Origin: Candidatus Zixiibacteriota bacterium
Lineage (GTDB): Bacteria; Zixibacteria; MSB-5A5; GN15; FEB-12
DNA: 64,000 bases
Assembly (NCBI GenBank): GCA_024278935.1
Contig: JAJRSF010000053.1
Location: 94,950 to 158,949, forward strand
Direction of reading: 5' to 3'
The notes below the pieces were generated by a model. That model saw nothing but the letters and a program-made list of their open reading frames with translations, was not told the origin of the DNA and made no database searches. The translations under genes and the position numbers were made by a program. The first letter of the stretch is position 1. Each line of letters opens with the position of its first letter. Shown here piece after piece: positions 8,059-17,804 of this stretch.

Positions 8059-9714
8059 TTACTCGGGAAGGGCAACCATCCGTTTGAGTTCTGCTTCTTT
8101 TCCAATTGGATCTAAACTGACGACATTTATGACCGTACGCTTATCGGAACCTGTTGTCTTTTGCACGACAAAATGGTTGTCGGCTTCGCGGGCTATCTGG
8201 TGCAAATGTGTGACGACAAGAAGCTGACTTTCTGCGGAGAGACGTTTGATTTTTTTGGCAACATCGATTGCCGTTTGTCCACCGATACCTGCATCGACTT
8301 CATCGAATACTAACAATGATTGTGGCAGTTTTTTATTTTTCTTCTCAGCAGACTTTAACGCAAGTAATAGGCGTGAAATTTCACCGCCCGAGGCTGTTTT
8401 GACAAGTGACTTAAGTGGCTCACCAATATTTGCGGTGAATAAAATACGAGCTGTTTCGAGTCCGTTTTCAGATGGTTTGATTCTTTTGTCTTTTAAAGGG
8501 ACACCGTTTGGGTTTTCATCATAAATAAATTCAAGTTTGAAACCGGAGTTTGCAATAGAAAGTTCGGTGAGTTCTTTCTGCACAAGTTTTTCTAAATAGA
8601 GTGATGCTTTTATGCGTGTTTCAGAAAGTGAAATCGCTTCTTTGGAATAATCCGCAAATAAGGCGTCGGTTTTCTCTTGAAGCTCTTCAATATAACTGTC
8701 AATGTCAGTTGGGATATTAGAAAGTGAATTGCTGATAGTTTCAAGTGCTGCTAGAATAGATTCTTCGGAGCCACCATATTTTTTCTTGAGGATATAAATT
8801 TCGTCAAGACGCTTATTGATCTCTTCGATACGAATTGGGTCGTCGATAATTGCTTCACCGTATTGGTCGATGAATTGTTTACTATCGCTGATTCGGTAGA
8901 CAATGTCTGTGAGTTCTTCGACCTGTTTTGAAAGTGATAAATCTATCTCGTGCATTTTTTGAAGTTCTTTAAGTGCAGATTGAAGCATTGAGAGGGCAGA
9001 GATTTCGTCGTTTTCTAACAGTTCAGAAATTTGACCTGCAGAATTCATAAGGGAACGTGATGAGTCGAGTAGCTTTTTCTCCGAAATTAGATTTTCTGAT
9101 TCACCAACTTGTATATCGGCATTTGTTATTTCTTTTTGCTGTAATAAAAGTAGTTCTCGTTCGGCTTTGTAAGAATCTCGTTTGTTGATAGTTTTGTTGA
9201 GTTGAGAATATGCTTCATGCCATGAGTGATATTTTGTTCTGACTGATTCTGTGAGGTCAGTTAGGTTCGCAAAATTATCTAAGAAATTGATATGGTTTTC
9301 TTCGTGCATCAAAAGTTGGTTAGCGTGTTGTCCTAAAATTTCTGCTATAGGTGCGGTGAGTTCCCGAAGTTCTGATAAGGTAGAAGGGATGTTAGAAATG
9401 AGGATTTTAGATTTACCTGTCACACGGATTTCACGTGTGATAGATATCTCGCTATCTGTAATATATTCGGCAAAGTTCTTTTTGTATTGGGCAGGCATAG
9501 AAGAAATGTTGAAAGACGCATCGACTTTCCCGACTTTCTCACCATACCTAATAATATCACGGTCGCTTCGTCCTCCAAGCACTAATGCGATTGCGGTGAC
9601 GATGACAGATTTTCCCGCTCCAGTTTCACCAGCTAGAACGGTCAAGCCGTTTTTGAAAGTGAGCGAACTTTTATCGATGAGTGCTATGTTTTGGATGTCG
9701 AGTGTTTTAAGCAT
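8059..9714 (-). CDS. recN: DNA repair protein RecN
   Basis: This is a 551-residue SMC-like ATPase of double-strand-break repair. It shows Walker A GETGAGKS near the N-terminus, a long central coiled coil (about residues 150-360), signature TASGGEISRLLLAL, Walker B LLVFDEVDAGIGG and the His-switch VTHLHQIAREADNHF. These match RecN (usual length 550-570). It is the last gene of the rpsU-yqeY-cvpA-mutS2-dnaG-recN run on the minus strand, with its ATG overlapping the end of dnaG by eight bases, so translation is probably coupled. Confidence 0.95.
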   Translation of the reverse strand: MLKTLDIQNIALIDKSSLTFKNGLTVLAGETGAGKSVIVTAIALVLGGRSDRDIIRYGEKVGKVDASFNISSMPAQYKKNFAEYITDSEISITREIRVTGKSKILISNIPSTLSELRELTAPIAEILGQHANQLLMHEENHINFLDNFANLTDLTESVRTKYHSWHEAYSQLNKTINKRDSYKAERELLLLQQKEITNADIQVGESENLISEKKLLDSSRSLMNSAGQISELLENDEISALSMLQSALKELQKMHEIDLSLSKQVEELTDIVYRISDSKQFIDQYGEAIIDDPIRIEEINKRLDEIYILKKKYGGSEESILAALETISNSLSNIPTDIDSYIEELQEKTDALFADYSKEAISLSETRIKASLYLEKLVQKELTELSIANSGFKLEFIYDENPNGVPLKDKRIKPSENGLETARILFTANIGEPLKSLVKTASGGEISRLLLALKSAEKKNKKLPQSLLVFDEVDAGIGGQTAIDVAKKIKRLSAESQLLVVTHLHQIAREADNHFVVQKTTGSDKRTVINVVSLDPIGKEAELKRMVALPE

Positions 9715-11443
9715 TTTGGGATAAACTTTTTATTTCATCTAGGATTTCATCAATACGGTTTTGGTCACCGCTTGCTTCTGCATGAGGTATTTCTAGTTTG
9801 AGTTTTTGAATCTGCTTTTTTCTTTTGTCCACTTTGAACTGTGTCAGGAAGTTAGAAATCTCACTTTCAATTTGGTCAGGGTCCCATTCCATATTTGATA
9901 CTTGTGAAATCAGAGTGATGAATTCCTGATCGGTTGCATTGTCAATCATTTTGGCAGCATTTATTTTTTTGTCAGATTTATATTGCTGGATTATTGCTGA
10001 GTAAAGTCGAGATAATTCTTTGGAGTCAAAATCATCGGCAGAGATAATTTCAAAAATAGATTCAATCGTTTTGGGATTACTAAATAAAAGCGAGAGTAAT
10101 GAAATCTCAATTTTATTATGACGTTTTTGTCTTGATGAAACAAGTTCTTGATTGTCGTCGGCTACGGGAGCTGTTGAAGCTTGCAAAAATATTTGCGGGT
10201 TGGTGTTGAGCCGTTCGGCAGCATCGGCAAAAAACAGAGTACGTCTTGTAGGGTCATTTATCTTTTGACCAATAGCAGCAAATTCTTTTATCAGTTTTTC
10301 TTTGCCTATGATACCTGATTTTTCTATGTCTATATCAAAGATACGGAATTGTATAAACCCGATTGCTTCCTGTTTAATCTCTTCAATTTTTTCTTTACCA
10401 TATTTTTTGGCAATAGTATCAGGATCTTCACCTGCTATTGGTTGAATAATTTTTACTTCCATGCCGGCATCGTAGAGTGAATCGACTGAACGAAGTGCAG
10501 CTTTGCGACCTGCTGAATCGGAATCAAAAAAGAGGTAGGCAGTTTCAGCAAAGCGGGCGAGAAGGCGGGCTTGTTGGGAAGTGAAAGCGGTACCTGATGA
10601 TGCCACGACATTTTTGATGCCGACTTGCCAGAGAGAGATGACATCGAAATAACCTTCGACAATGTAGACTGCTTTTTCATCACGGATGTGATCTTTGGCA
10701 AGGTTCAATCCATAGAGGACATTACTTTTGTTATACATGATTGTTTCGGGGGAATTCATATATTTAGCAGGTTCACCTTTTTTTAAGGTACGACCGCCAA
10801 ATGCAATTGGTTTGCCTGAGAGATTCATGATTGGAATCATGAGCCGTTGACGGAACCGATCAAAATGTTTTTTTGTTTTATCAGAAAATATAACCAGTCC
10901 TGCTTTGTCGAGAATCTCTGTTGTTAAATCTTTTTTCTTGGCATATTTTATAAAGCCATCCCACTCTTCGCCTGCCAAACCGAGTTGGAAATGTTCGATT
11001 GCATCGGGTTGAATTTTACGGGATGATTTAAGATAATTTTCCAATACATATATATATATTGGGTTGTGCAGTACTTCAGAGAAATATTCGAGTGCAGTTT
11101 GGTTGGCGTAGTTGAGCTTGTCGAGCAGATCTTTTTTGTAGTCAGACTGTTTGTCTTCTTCGATAGTTATGTTTGCTTTTTTGGCAAGGAATTGAACCGC
11201 CTCTACAAACGACATTTTTTCATGTTCCATTAAAAATGTAAATAAGTTGCCGCCTTTGCCACATCCGAAACAATGGAAAATTTGTTTGTCAGGGGAGACA
11301 TTAAACGATGGAGTTTTTTCAGTGTGGAACGGGCAGAGAGCAAGGAAGTTACGTCCTCGTTTTTTCAGGCGTAAAAATTCCCCGATAACTTGGACTATGT
11401 CGGATGCTTCGCGTATTTGCTCTATGGTTTCTTGAGGTATCAT
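9707..11443 (-). CDS. dnaG: DNA primase DnaG
   Basis: This 578-residue primase makes RNA primers at the replication fork. The N-terminal zinc ribbon has Cys37, His40, Cys58 and Cys61 (ALCPFHTEKTPSFN, IFHCFGCGKGG). The catalytic core follows, with GGRTLKKGEPAKYMNSPET and the Toprim motifs IVEGYFDVISLW and AYLFFDSDSAGRKAALR (DxD metal site). A helical C-terminal helicase-binding region of about 130 residues completes it. The start lies two bases after the mutS2 stop and the end overlaps recN. DnaG near rpsU is the old macromolecular-synthesis arrangement, here without rpoD. Confidence 0.96.
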   Translation of the reverse strand: MIPQETIEQIREASDIVQVIGEFLRLKKRGRNFLALCPFHTEKTPSFNVSPDKQIFHCFGCGKGGNLFTFLMEHEKMSFVEAVQFLAKKANITIEEDKQSDYKKDLLDKLNYANQTALEYFSEVLHNPIYIYVLENYLKSSRKIQPDAIEHFQLGLAGEEWDGFIKYAKKKDLTTEILDKAGLVIFSDKTKKHFDRFRQRLMIPIMNLSGKPIAFGGRTLKKGEPAKYMNSPETIMYNKSNVLYGLNLAKDHIRDEKAVYIVEGYFDVISLWQVGIKNVVASSGTAFTSQQARLLARFAETAYLFFDSDSAGRKAALRSVDSLYDAGMEVKIIQPIAGEDPDTIAKKYGKEKIEEIKQEAIGFIQFRIFDIDIEKSGIIGKEKLIKEFAAIGQKINDPTRRTLFFADAAERLNTNPQIFLQASTAPVADDNQELVSSRQKRHNKIEISLLSLLFSNPKTIESIFEIISADDFDSKELSRLYSAIIQQYKSDKKINAAKMIDNATDQEFITLISQVSNMEWDPDQIESEISNFLTQFKVDKRKKQIQKLKLEIPHAEASGDQNRIDEILDEIKSLSQNA

Positions 11444-11445
11444 AC

Positions 11446-13806
11446 TTATTCTTTTAATTTCACAACGGTCACACCGGCACCGCCTTCGTTAAAATCACCA
11501 AGACGAATAGAGGCTACTTCTGAATGTTTTTTTAAGTATTCGGTTAAGAACCGTTTGAGAATTCCGGCACCTTTGCCATGAATAACGTACACTTGTCCAA
11601 TGCCACTTATGATTGCAGAGTCTAAAAATTGGTCAAGCTTTTCGGTCGCTTCGTCGACAGCCATACCTCTCAGATGAATCTCTCGTGAGACAATCGGTTC
11701 GCTGTCATAGGATACGTTTGATTGTTTTCTAAGAGTCTGTGGAGCCGAAGAGACGCCGGTCTTTTTGAGGTTTCGAATATCAACGGTCGTGTAAATATTA
11801 CCGACTTTTATTTTTGCTCTGTCTTTACCAATGAGAGAATCGATCTCACCCTTTTGACGAAGTGATATGATTTCAACTGAATCACCGATATCGTATCGGT
11901 CTTGAACGATAACTTTATTTTGGGCTTTTTCAATTTGATGACGAACTTTATGTTCTCGTTCTTTTAAATTGCGATGGAACTCTTTGACTGATTTGTCGGA
12001 GGCTTCGGAATTTCTAATGTTTGCGACAAGTTTTTCAATTTCGGTACGTGTCTCTTTTAAGAAAGCAGATGGGTCGGCGAGTGCTTTTTCTTTTTCAGTT
12101 TCGATTTCTTTATTCAAATGTTCAGTTTGAGTTTTGTAATAGTTTTCTAAGACCTTTGCTTTCTCAAGTTTTTCTGCCAGTTCGGTTTTGTCAGTATTGA
12201 GTGTTTTGAGTTCTTCTTCAAGTGAGGTTATTAATTTATCCAGAGATTTTTCTCCGGTCGAAAGAAGTGAAAACGCTTTTTCGCAGATAGACTTTGGCAT
12301 TCCGAGTCGTTCGGCAATTTCGACAGCGTACGAAGAACCCGGGATGCCGACCCGAAGTTTGAAGGTTGGGGCAAGGGTCTCGCGGTCAAATTCGAGCGAA
12401 CCGTTTTCAAGCTCTGGGTATTCCATAGCAAGAGTTTTGAGCTGCGAGTAATGGGTTGTGACAATCATTCTCGCTTTTTTCTCTATGGCATATAGGATAG
12501 TTGCTTCGGCGAGGGCAGAGCCTTCGTTTGGGTCGGTGCCTGCACCGATTTCATCAAACAGAATAAGTGTGTTGCTGTTGGCTCCTTGGAGTCCATCGAT
12601 TATGTTTTTTATATGTGAGGAGAAAGTTGAAAGCGAAAGCTCGATAGATTGTTCATCGCCTATGTCTGAAAATATTTCATGGAAAATTCCGCATTCAGTT
12701 TTTTCATCACACGAAATATGAAGCCCCGATTGTGCCATCAGGATTGAAAGCCCGACAGTTTTCAGAAGTATCGTTTTACCTCCGGTGTTAGGCCCGGTGA
12801 TAAGTATTGCTTGGTTATTATCGTTAAGAGAAATTGTGTTCGGGATAACTTTTGTCTGGTCAGAGAACTGTAACATAAGCAGAGGATGTTTGACGTTTAG
12901 AAATTTAAACGACGGTTCGTCAATGATAATCGGTGAGTTCCCTTTTATCTGATTTGAAAAGTTGGCACAGGCATGGAATGAGTCAAGCGAGCCGATAAGG
13001 TCAGCGTTTGTCATAAGTGATTCGGAGCGAACGCCGATTTCTTTTGTAATAGCTTTGAGGATTCGCTGGATTTCCATCCGCTCTTCCTGATAGAGCATAT
13101 TTATTTTATTATTTGTTTCGACCGTTTCTTTTGGTTCAATATAAAAAGTTGCACCGGTTTGCGAGCGGTCATGGAGGATACCCATATCGGCTTGGTAATT
13201 ATTTGTTGGGACACCTATGACATACCTGTCGTTACGCATCGTAACAATATCATCCTGCCATCCTGCTTGTTTTGTCTGCTTCGCTAAGAGTTGATTGAGA
13301 GTGTTGACAATTTTGCGTTTGCTCTCGTTTAGGTCAGAACGGATTGACCGAAGTTTTTTTGAGGCGGAATCTTTTATCTCACCATCGGAATCTATGGCAG
13401 TTTCAATCTCTATTTTGAGTTCAGGGAATGGACGAAACTCTTTGAGCAAATCTGCAATCAAAGGAAAGTTGTCACGGTCATCTTTGTTGTAGCGGTGCAG
13501 TTCGTTTGAGATTATGACCAGTTGTAAAATTTTAAGAATTTCTTTTGGTTCGATAAAGTAGTTTTCAACTGTTGACTCTTTTAAGAATTCACGGCAGTCT
13601 TCGGTGCGGTAGAGTGGGAAGGGTGTGCCGAAGTTGATAATGTCTTTCATCTCAGAAACTGCCTGTTGTTTTTGGCGTATCTCTTTTTGGACATAGAGCG
13701 GCTTGAGGGCATCTACTTTTTCAGTCCCGTACGGGGTAAGGCACTTGCCCCGAATGGTGGCAAGGACTTTATTAAATTCTAAAATTTCTATACTATGTTT
13801 GTTCAT
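11446..13806 (-). CDS. mutS2: Endonuclease MutS2
   Basis: This 786-residue MutS-family ATPase acts against recombination or in ribosome rescue. The domains run in order: N-terminal clamp/lever helices, ATPase with Walker A ITGPNTGGKTI, Walker B LILFDEIGAGTDP and VTTHYSQLKTLA, a coiled coil (about residues 500-630), a KOW-like stretch, and a C-terminal Smr nuclease domain (HLRGMAVDEATEKLD, YVIHGKGAGILK). I chose ATG at 13804-13806 (MNKHSIEILEF, the conserved family start) rather than the in-frame ATG 42 bases upstream, because the latter falls in the terminator hairpin at 13822-13845. It sits two bases from dnaG. Confidence 0.95.
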   Translation of the reverse strand: MNKHSIEILEFNKVLATIRGKCLTPYGTEKVDALKPLYVQKEIRQKQQAVSEMKDIINFGTPFPLYRTEDCREFLKESTVENYFIEPKEILKILQLVIISNELHRYNKDDRDNFPLIADLLKEFRPFPELKIEIETAIDSDGEIKDSASKKLRSIRSDLNESKRKIVNTLNQLLAKQTKQAGWQDDIVTMRNDRYVIGVPTNNYQADMGILHDRSQTGATFYIEPKETVETNNKINMLYQEERMEIQRILKAITKEIGVRSESLMTNADLIGSLDSFHACANFSNQIKGNSPIIIDEPSFKFLNVKHPLLMLQFSDQTKVIPNTISLNDNNQAILITGPNTGGKTILLKTVGLSILMAQSGLHISCDEKTECGIFHEIFSDIGDEQSIELSLSTFSSHIKNIIDGLQGANSNTLILFDEIGAGTDPNEGSALAEATILYAIEKKARMIVTTHYSQLKTLAMEYPELENGSLEFDRETLAPTFKLRVGIPGSSYAVEIAERLGMPKSICEKAFSLLSTGEKSLDKLITSLEEELKTLNTDKTELAEKLEKAKVLENYYKTQTEHLNKEIETEKEKALADPSAFLKETRTEIEKLVANIRNSEASDKSVKEFHRNLKEREHKVRHQIEKAQNKVIVQDRYDIGDSVEIISLRQKGEIDSLIGKDRAKIKVGNIYTTVDIRNLKKTGVSSAPQTLRKQSNVSYDSEPIVSREIHLRGMAVDEATEKLDQFLDSAIISGIGQVYVIHGKGAGILKRFLTEYLKKHSEVASIRLGDFNEGGAGVTVVKLKE

Positions 13807-13821
13807 AATTTTCCACAAAAT

Positions 13822-13845
13822 AAAAAACCGACTTTTCAGTCGGTT
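13822..13845 (-). terminator. Intrinsic terminator after cvpA
   Basis: On the minus strand AACCGACT-GAAA-AGTCGGTT forms an 8-bp stem followed by TTTTTTA. It lies just past the cvpA stop and just before the chosen mutS2 start. This suggests that mutS2-dnaG-recN is at least partly transcribed separately, or that read-through sets their level. Confidence 0.8.
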
Positions 13846-13879
13846 CAATATACATATATACTTCTTATTTGTAAAACAG

Positions 13880-14509
13880 CTAACTAATATTTGATGTAAA
13901 AAATCTTTCTATCTGATACAAGACCCGATGTACTTCTATGCGGTCTTTATCGAGCATTTTGCCTGCCGATGTTTTCCCCGGGGTGTCTAATAATGTTTTT
14001 TCGATTTGACGCATGAAATTCGGGCTTTCCGGGTGAATTTTTGCTGTACCTTCGTATAAAATCGGAATTGTCTTTGCTATAGCAGGTCCAAAGAGTGATT
14101 GTTCAAACGAAGCGTAAAAAGCATCGGGGAGAGGAAGTAAAAAGGCTACAAACGTAAGAAATCCAACCGCGACCCATCCACGTAAGAAACCTATCAAAGC
14201 ACCGCCCATTTGGTCACGACGACCGGATGTTTTTAAGTTGGCAATTTTGTAAAAGAGCAATCCAAGTAGTTTGAAGGCAGCGTATGAAAGAGCGAGCAGG
14301 ATAACAAATGATAAGAATGCTGAAATAAGTGGTGAGCCACCTATCTTTTCATAGACCCAAACAGCAAATTGATCGATATAGTTGATTGAGAATATAATTG
14401 CGGTAAAAAAGATGACAAACGCCATCAGTTCTCTGATAAGACCTTTTTTAGAACCAACAATTACAGATGAAAGTAATAAAATCAATAAAACTATGTCTAT
14501 GTAATTCAT
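13880..14509 (-). CDS. CvpA family membrane protein
   Basis: This 209-residue protein has four predicted membrane helices in the first 170 residues and the CvpA/colicin V production family N-terminus (NYIDIVLLILLLSSVIVGSKKGLIRELM). The GALIGFLRGWVAVGFL helix is also typical. E. coli CvpA affects colicin V export and envelope homeostasis; the biochemical role is not known. CvpA genes often precede mutS2, as here. A terminator follows it. Confidence 0.88.
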   Translation of the reverse strand: MNYIDIVLLILLLSSVIVGSKKGLIRELMAFVIFFTAIIFSINYIDQFAVWVYEKIGGSPLISAFLSFVILLALSYAAFKLLGLLFYKIANLKTSGRRDQMGGALIGFLRGWVAVGFLTFVAFLLPLPDAFYASFEQSLFGPAIAKTIPILYEGTAKIHPESPNFMRQIEKTLLDTPGKTSAGKMLDKDRIEVHRVLYQIERFFTSNIS

Positions 14510-14602
14510 AATCTACTCCTTGGCATTATTTACTCATTATTACCACATAAATAGTTGAAAGGTTCAATTAAAAACAAGATAAAAATATTGGGGAGAAATG
14601 AA

Positions 14603-15049
14603 TTAGGCAGTTAATAGCTTGATAGAAATATTTTTAATTCGTTTACCATCGGCACGACCTTTAACCTTTGGAATAACGATCTTCATAATCAGACCGATCT
14701 TTTGGGGAGAATCGGCACCTGATTCTGCGATAGCATCTTTGATGAGAGTAGTGAGTTCATCATCGGATAGAGGTTCAGGGAGATACTCTTTGATTATGTC
14801 GACACCTAGTTGTTCAGATTGTACTAAATCGTCACGTCCGGCGTTGCCAAACTGTTCAATAGAGTCGAGATGTTTTTTGAGGGCAGAGTTGAACACACCA
14901 ATACAGTCGTCATCGGTTAGTTCTTTCCCGATTTCGATTTGTTTGTATTTGAGGTCAGATTTAAGGCCCCTAAGTACGGTGAGTTTTTCTTTTTCACCTG
15001 CTTTAAGAGCCTTAATAATTTGTTCTTCTATTTTTTTAAATAGGGACAT
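14603..15049 (-). CDS. GatB/YqeY domain protein
   Basis: This 148-residue protein matches the stand-alone YqeY family, which corresponds to the tRNA-binding tail domain of the GatB amidotransferase subunit. Conserved features are MSLFKKIEEQIIKALKAGEK, KYKQIEIGKELTD, IEQFGNAGRDDL and the C-terminal GLIMKIVIPKVKGRADGKRI. Its cellular role is uncertain. It follows rpsU by six bases, a very common bacterial pairing, so the two share a transcript. Confidence 0.92.
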   Translation of the reverse strand: MSLFKKIEEQIIKALKAGEKEKLTVLRGLKSDLKYKQIEIGKELTDDDCIGVFNSALKKHLDSIEQFGNAGRDDLVQSEQLGVDIIKEYLPEPLSDDELTTLIKDAIAESGADSPQKIGLIMKIVIPKVKGRADGKRIKNISIKLLTA

Positions 15050-15055
15050 ATCTTT

Positions 15056-15256
15056 TTAGTACTTATTAGCTAAATATTTTGTTCTACGATTTTTACGTTT
15101 AGCAGCAGCTAATTTACGTTTTTTCTCGTCGGAAGGTTTTTCAAAGTGCATATGTTTTTTTATGTCTGTAATAATTCCTGTTTTTTCACAGAATTTATTA
15201 AAGCGACGTAACGCTTTTTCAAAAGATTCATCATCACGAACTTTAACACCGGTCAA
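15056..15256 (-). CDS. rpsU: 30S ribosomal protein S21
   Basis: This 66-residue basic protein carries the S21 signature VRDDESFEKALRRFNKFCEKTG and the Lys/Arg-rich tail KRKLAAAKRKNRRTKYL. It binds the 16S rRNA 3' end region on the small subunit. The start is TTG at 15256, placed by a strong AAGGAGGTG ribosome site just upstream on the minus strand. It heads the rpsU-yqeY-cvpA-(mutS2-dnaG-recN) run, so its promoter should lie in 15257-15440. Confidence 0.95.
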   Translation of the reverse strand: MTGVKVRDDESFEKALRRFNKFCEKTGIITDIKKHMHFEKPSDEKKRKLAAAKRKNRRTKYLANKY

Positions 15257-15440
15257 GTAACAACACCTCCTTCAAGAGGACAAAAGTAAAAAGTTTTAAC
15301 TCATAAATAAGATAACTATTAATAGCTATCGGTAAAAGTCTTATTTTATAAAGCAGGGCAATTTACACATTTTTATAGGAAAACAAAGCTGTTTTTTAGA
15401 TAAATCTGGTTTTTTTGAAGAAAACTGCGTATAAAAAGGC

Positions 15441-16208
15441 ATGCCGTTTACTACTTCACATCCTGCAGTTGTTCTGCTTTTAAAAAATGCCTTCCCGAGA
15501 TATGTTTCATTGACCGGATTGATCGCTGGGGCAATGTCGCCGGATTTACTCTATTTCCTTGAGATGAATACAGTTAACAGGGGAGTTAGTCATAGCTGGA
15601 GCGGACTGTTCTTGGTCTGTCTGCCTCTTGGATTGCTATTTTCGTTTGCTTTTCATTATTTTTTTAAGAAAGAATTGATTTATAATTTACCGAATAAAAT
15701 GAACAATCACTTTTCAGGATTAGCACAATTAAAGTGGAAAGTTTGGTCTTTGCGTGACTGGATTGTACTGATAATCTCTGTTTTGATTGGTGGGCTGTCG
15801 CATTTTGGATGGGACTCATGTACACATTTTGATGGTGAAGTTGTCCAATCTTTTCCGGTACTGCAAGATTCATTGCATGTGAGCGGTTACTCATTTCGGT
15901 TTTATCGGTTCTTACAATTTTCGAGTTCGGTTGTAGGAGGATTAGCGATTGTGGCTTATTTTGTCAGGAAGTCAAATTTACCGAAACGTGTGGAGTTACA
16001 AGACGGTTATCATGTTTTGCATAAGATTTATTTCTGGCTGATTGTGCCATCGTTGTCTGGGCTGTTTGCTTATACCGTTTTACATTTGTATATGTTTTAT
16101 GCCCCGTATAGAATTGTTAGTGCGAGGACGATTTTCGGGTTAGCGGGCTGGGCAGGGTTTTTCTATTTGACAATCTTGCTTGGTTTGTATAAACGATTTA
16201 AGAAATAA
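15441..16208 (+). CDS. DUF4184 family integral membrane protein
   Basis: The 255-residue sequence opens with MPFTTSHPAVVLLLKNAFPR and AGAMSPDLLYFLE, hallmarks of DUF4184 proteins, which show some similarity to membrane-bound metal-dependent hydrolase families. About six membrane segments are predicted. Conserved His/Asp residues (SHPA, SPDLLYF, SHSWSG, SHFGWDSCTHFDGE) could bind metal, but no activity is known to me. It is divergent from rpsU. Confidence 0.8.
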   Translation: MPFTTSHPAVVLLLKNAFPRYVSLTGLIAGAMSPDLLYFLEMNTVNRGVSHSWSGLFLVCLPLGLLFSFAFHYFFKKELIYNLPNKMNNHFSGLAQLKWKVWSLRDWIVLIISVLIGGLSHFGWDSCTHFDGEVVQSFPVLQDSLHVSGYSFRFYRFLQFSSSVVGGLAIVAYFVRKSNLPKRVELQDGYHVLHKIYFWLIVPSLSGLFAYTVLHLYMFYAPYRIVSARTIFGLAGWAGFFYLTILLGLYKRFKK

Positions 16209-16262
16209 ATATCTCTGAATATATTTCATTTCATCAGGTATATTAATAAAGAAAGGAATAGT

Positions 16263-16484
16263 ATGGATAAAAATAAAAAAAAGAAATGTAGTAAAACAAA
16301 TTATCAGGCAATTGGTATCGCCGTAGGCATTAGCCTTGGCTCTGGCTTTGGTACAATAATGTTTGCTGTAACAGGTGAAGCATTTTGGATAGCAATCGGA
16401 TCAGGTATAGGTGTTGCCTTTGGTCCTGTTATATCAAAGCTTTATACTAAAAGATGTAAAGAAAAATCAGAAAATAATCAATAA
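16263..16484 (+). CDS. Small glycine-rich membrane protein, unknown
   Basis: This 73-residue protein has a Lys-rich cytosolic head (MDKNKKKKCSK), two close hydrophobic segments rich in GxxxG motifs (GIAVGISLGSGFGTIMFAV, WIAIGSGIGVAFGPVIS) and a charged tail. An AGAAAGGAA ribosome site precedes the ATG. It resembles the many short glycine-zipper membrane proteins, and the family is not recognised. It lies 55 bases after the DUF4184 gene and may share its transcript. Confidence 0.6.
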   Translation: MDKNKKKKCSKTNYQAIGIAVGISLGSGFGTIMFAVTGEAFWIAIGSGIGVAFGPVISKLYTKRCKEKSENNQ

Positions 16485-16502
16485 CATTTCTTAGTTACCG
16501 TA

Positions 16503-16835
16503 TTAGTCTTCAATGAATTTTAATTTATTTAAACCTTTGTCTGACATAAAATGAAAATGCAGGTAGGGGATTTCCTGACCTAATCCATTATTTATAAGAA
16601 TTTTAAAATGATCGGCTATACCAAGTTTGTCGGCGACTAGTTTGGCGGTATCGCTTAGCATTTGTAAAGTCTCAATTTTAGTCTCATAGAAATTTTTGGA
16701 CTCTTCTTTTGGGATTATCAAAAGATGTAGCGGTGCTTTTGGGTTGATGTCTGCGATGACTATGACACTGTCGGTGTCATGAAATATTTTCGATGGTATC
16801 TCACGGTTTATGATTTGTGTGAATATAGATGACAT
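16503..16835 (-). CDS. HIT family protein with altered histidine triad
   Basis: This 110-residue HINT-type nucleotide-binding protein has FTQIINREIPSKIFHDTD, HLLIIPKEE and the end motif GLGQEIPYLHFHFMSDKG. HINT enzymes hydrolyse nucleoside phosphoramidates with an HxHxH triad. Here the first His is Tyr91, while the nucleophile-position His93 and the last His95 remain, so activity is plausible but not certain. It is a single gene on the minus strand between two plus-strand genes. Confidence 0.88.
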   Translation of the reverse strand: MSSIFTQIINREIPSKIFHDTDSVIVIADINPKAPLHLLIIPKEESKNFYETKIETLQMLSDTAKLVADKLGIADHFKILINNGLGQEIPYLHFHFMSDKGLNKLKFIED

Positions 16836-16968
16836 GGTTTAATCCTTTCTTTTTCTACTTAAATAATATATACATCACACACTTGCCAAAAACAAGATTT
16901 CATATTATATTCTAATTTGTTAATTGTCTGAAATAATAGCGTGTATAAATTTATAGGAGAATGTGCCA

Positions 16969-17718
16969 ATGTCAGGTCATTCAAAGTGGTCGACCATTAA
17001 ACGGAAAAAAGGGAAAGCTGATGCCGAACGTGGCAAAATTTTTACCCGTTTAATTAAAGAAATTACTGTTGCTGCCCGCGAAGGTGGTGGCGATGTTGAA
17101 GGCAACCCTCGTCTGCGTACTGCGGTAGCGGGAGCCAAAGCTGCCAATATGCCGGCTGATAATATTAAAAGAGGTATCTTAAAAGGTACCGGTGATTTGC
17201 CCGGTGTTGTCTATGAAAGTCATAATTATGAAGGGTACGGACCCGGTGGCGTAGCAGTATATATGGAAGCACTCACCGATAACAAGATTAGAACTGTTGC
17301 TGATGTCAGGCATATTTTAACTAAGCATGGTGGCAATTTAGGCTCTAATGGCTGTGTCGCTTGGATGTTTGATAAAGCCGGTGTGATAATTATTGATGGT
17401 GATGCAACTGACGAAGATACGATTATGGAAATTGCAACTGACGCTGGTGCTGATGATGTTATTGCCGAAGGTGGTGTATTTGAAGTTCGTACTGATCCAG
17501 CTGATATTGATACCGTTCGTTCTGCAATAGAAGCGAAAGGTATCGAGATGATCTCTGCTGAGGTGACTATGATTCCGCAAAACACGGTCAAGTTGACCAA
17601 AGAATCCGAAGCAAGTTCGATGCTTAAGATGTTTGAGCTATTGGAAGAGAACGAAGATGTCCAAAAGGTTTATGCAAACTTCGACATCGACGAAGATTTG
17701 CTTGAGAAATTGCTATAA
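16969..17718 (+). CDS. YebC/PmpR family protein
   Basis: This is a 249-residue member of the YebC family: [22 protein letters not shown] at the start, [36 protein letters not shown], and [19 protein letters not shown]. Members have been described as transcription regulators, and more recently in relief of ribosome stalling. I place the start at ATG 16969 (MSGHSKW), eight bases after AGGAGA, rather than at the in-frame GTG six bases earlier. YebC next to ruvCAB is common, but here a terminator and a methyltransferase gene intervene. Confidence 0.93.
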   Translation: MSGHSKWSTIKRKKGKADAERGKIFTRLIKEITVAAREGGGDVEGNPRLRTAVAGAKAANMPADNIKRGILKGTGDLPGVVYESHNYEGYGPGGVAVYMEALTDNKIRTVADVRHILTKHGGNLGSNGCVAWMFDKAGVIIIDGDATDEDTIMEIATDAGADDVIAEGGVFEVRTDPADIDTVRSAIEAKGIEMISAEVTMIPQNTVKLTKESEASSMLKMFELLEENEDVQKVYANFDIDEDLLEKLL

Positions 17719-17740
17719 AAAATGATACTGATATAAATTG

Positions 17741-17769
17741 AAAGCCCACTTTATGGTGGGTTTTTTTTT
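17741..17769 (+). terminator. Intrinsic terminator after the yebC-like gene
   Basis: AAAGCCCAC and GTGGGTTT pair around a six-base loop and run directly into TTTTTTTTT. It is a textbook factor-independent terminator 23 bases after the stop codon. Confidence 0.9.
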
Positions 17770-17804
17770 CAAACAAAATTAGTTTTTAAAACGTAAGTCC
17801 TGAT

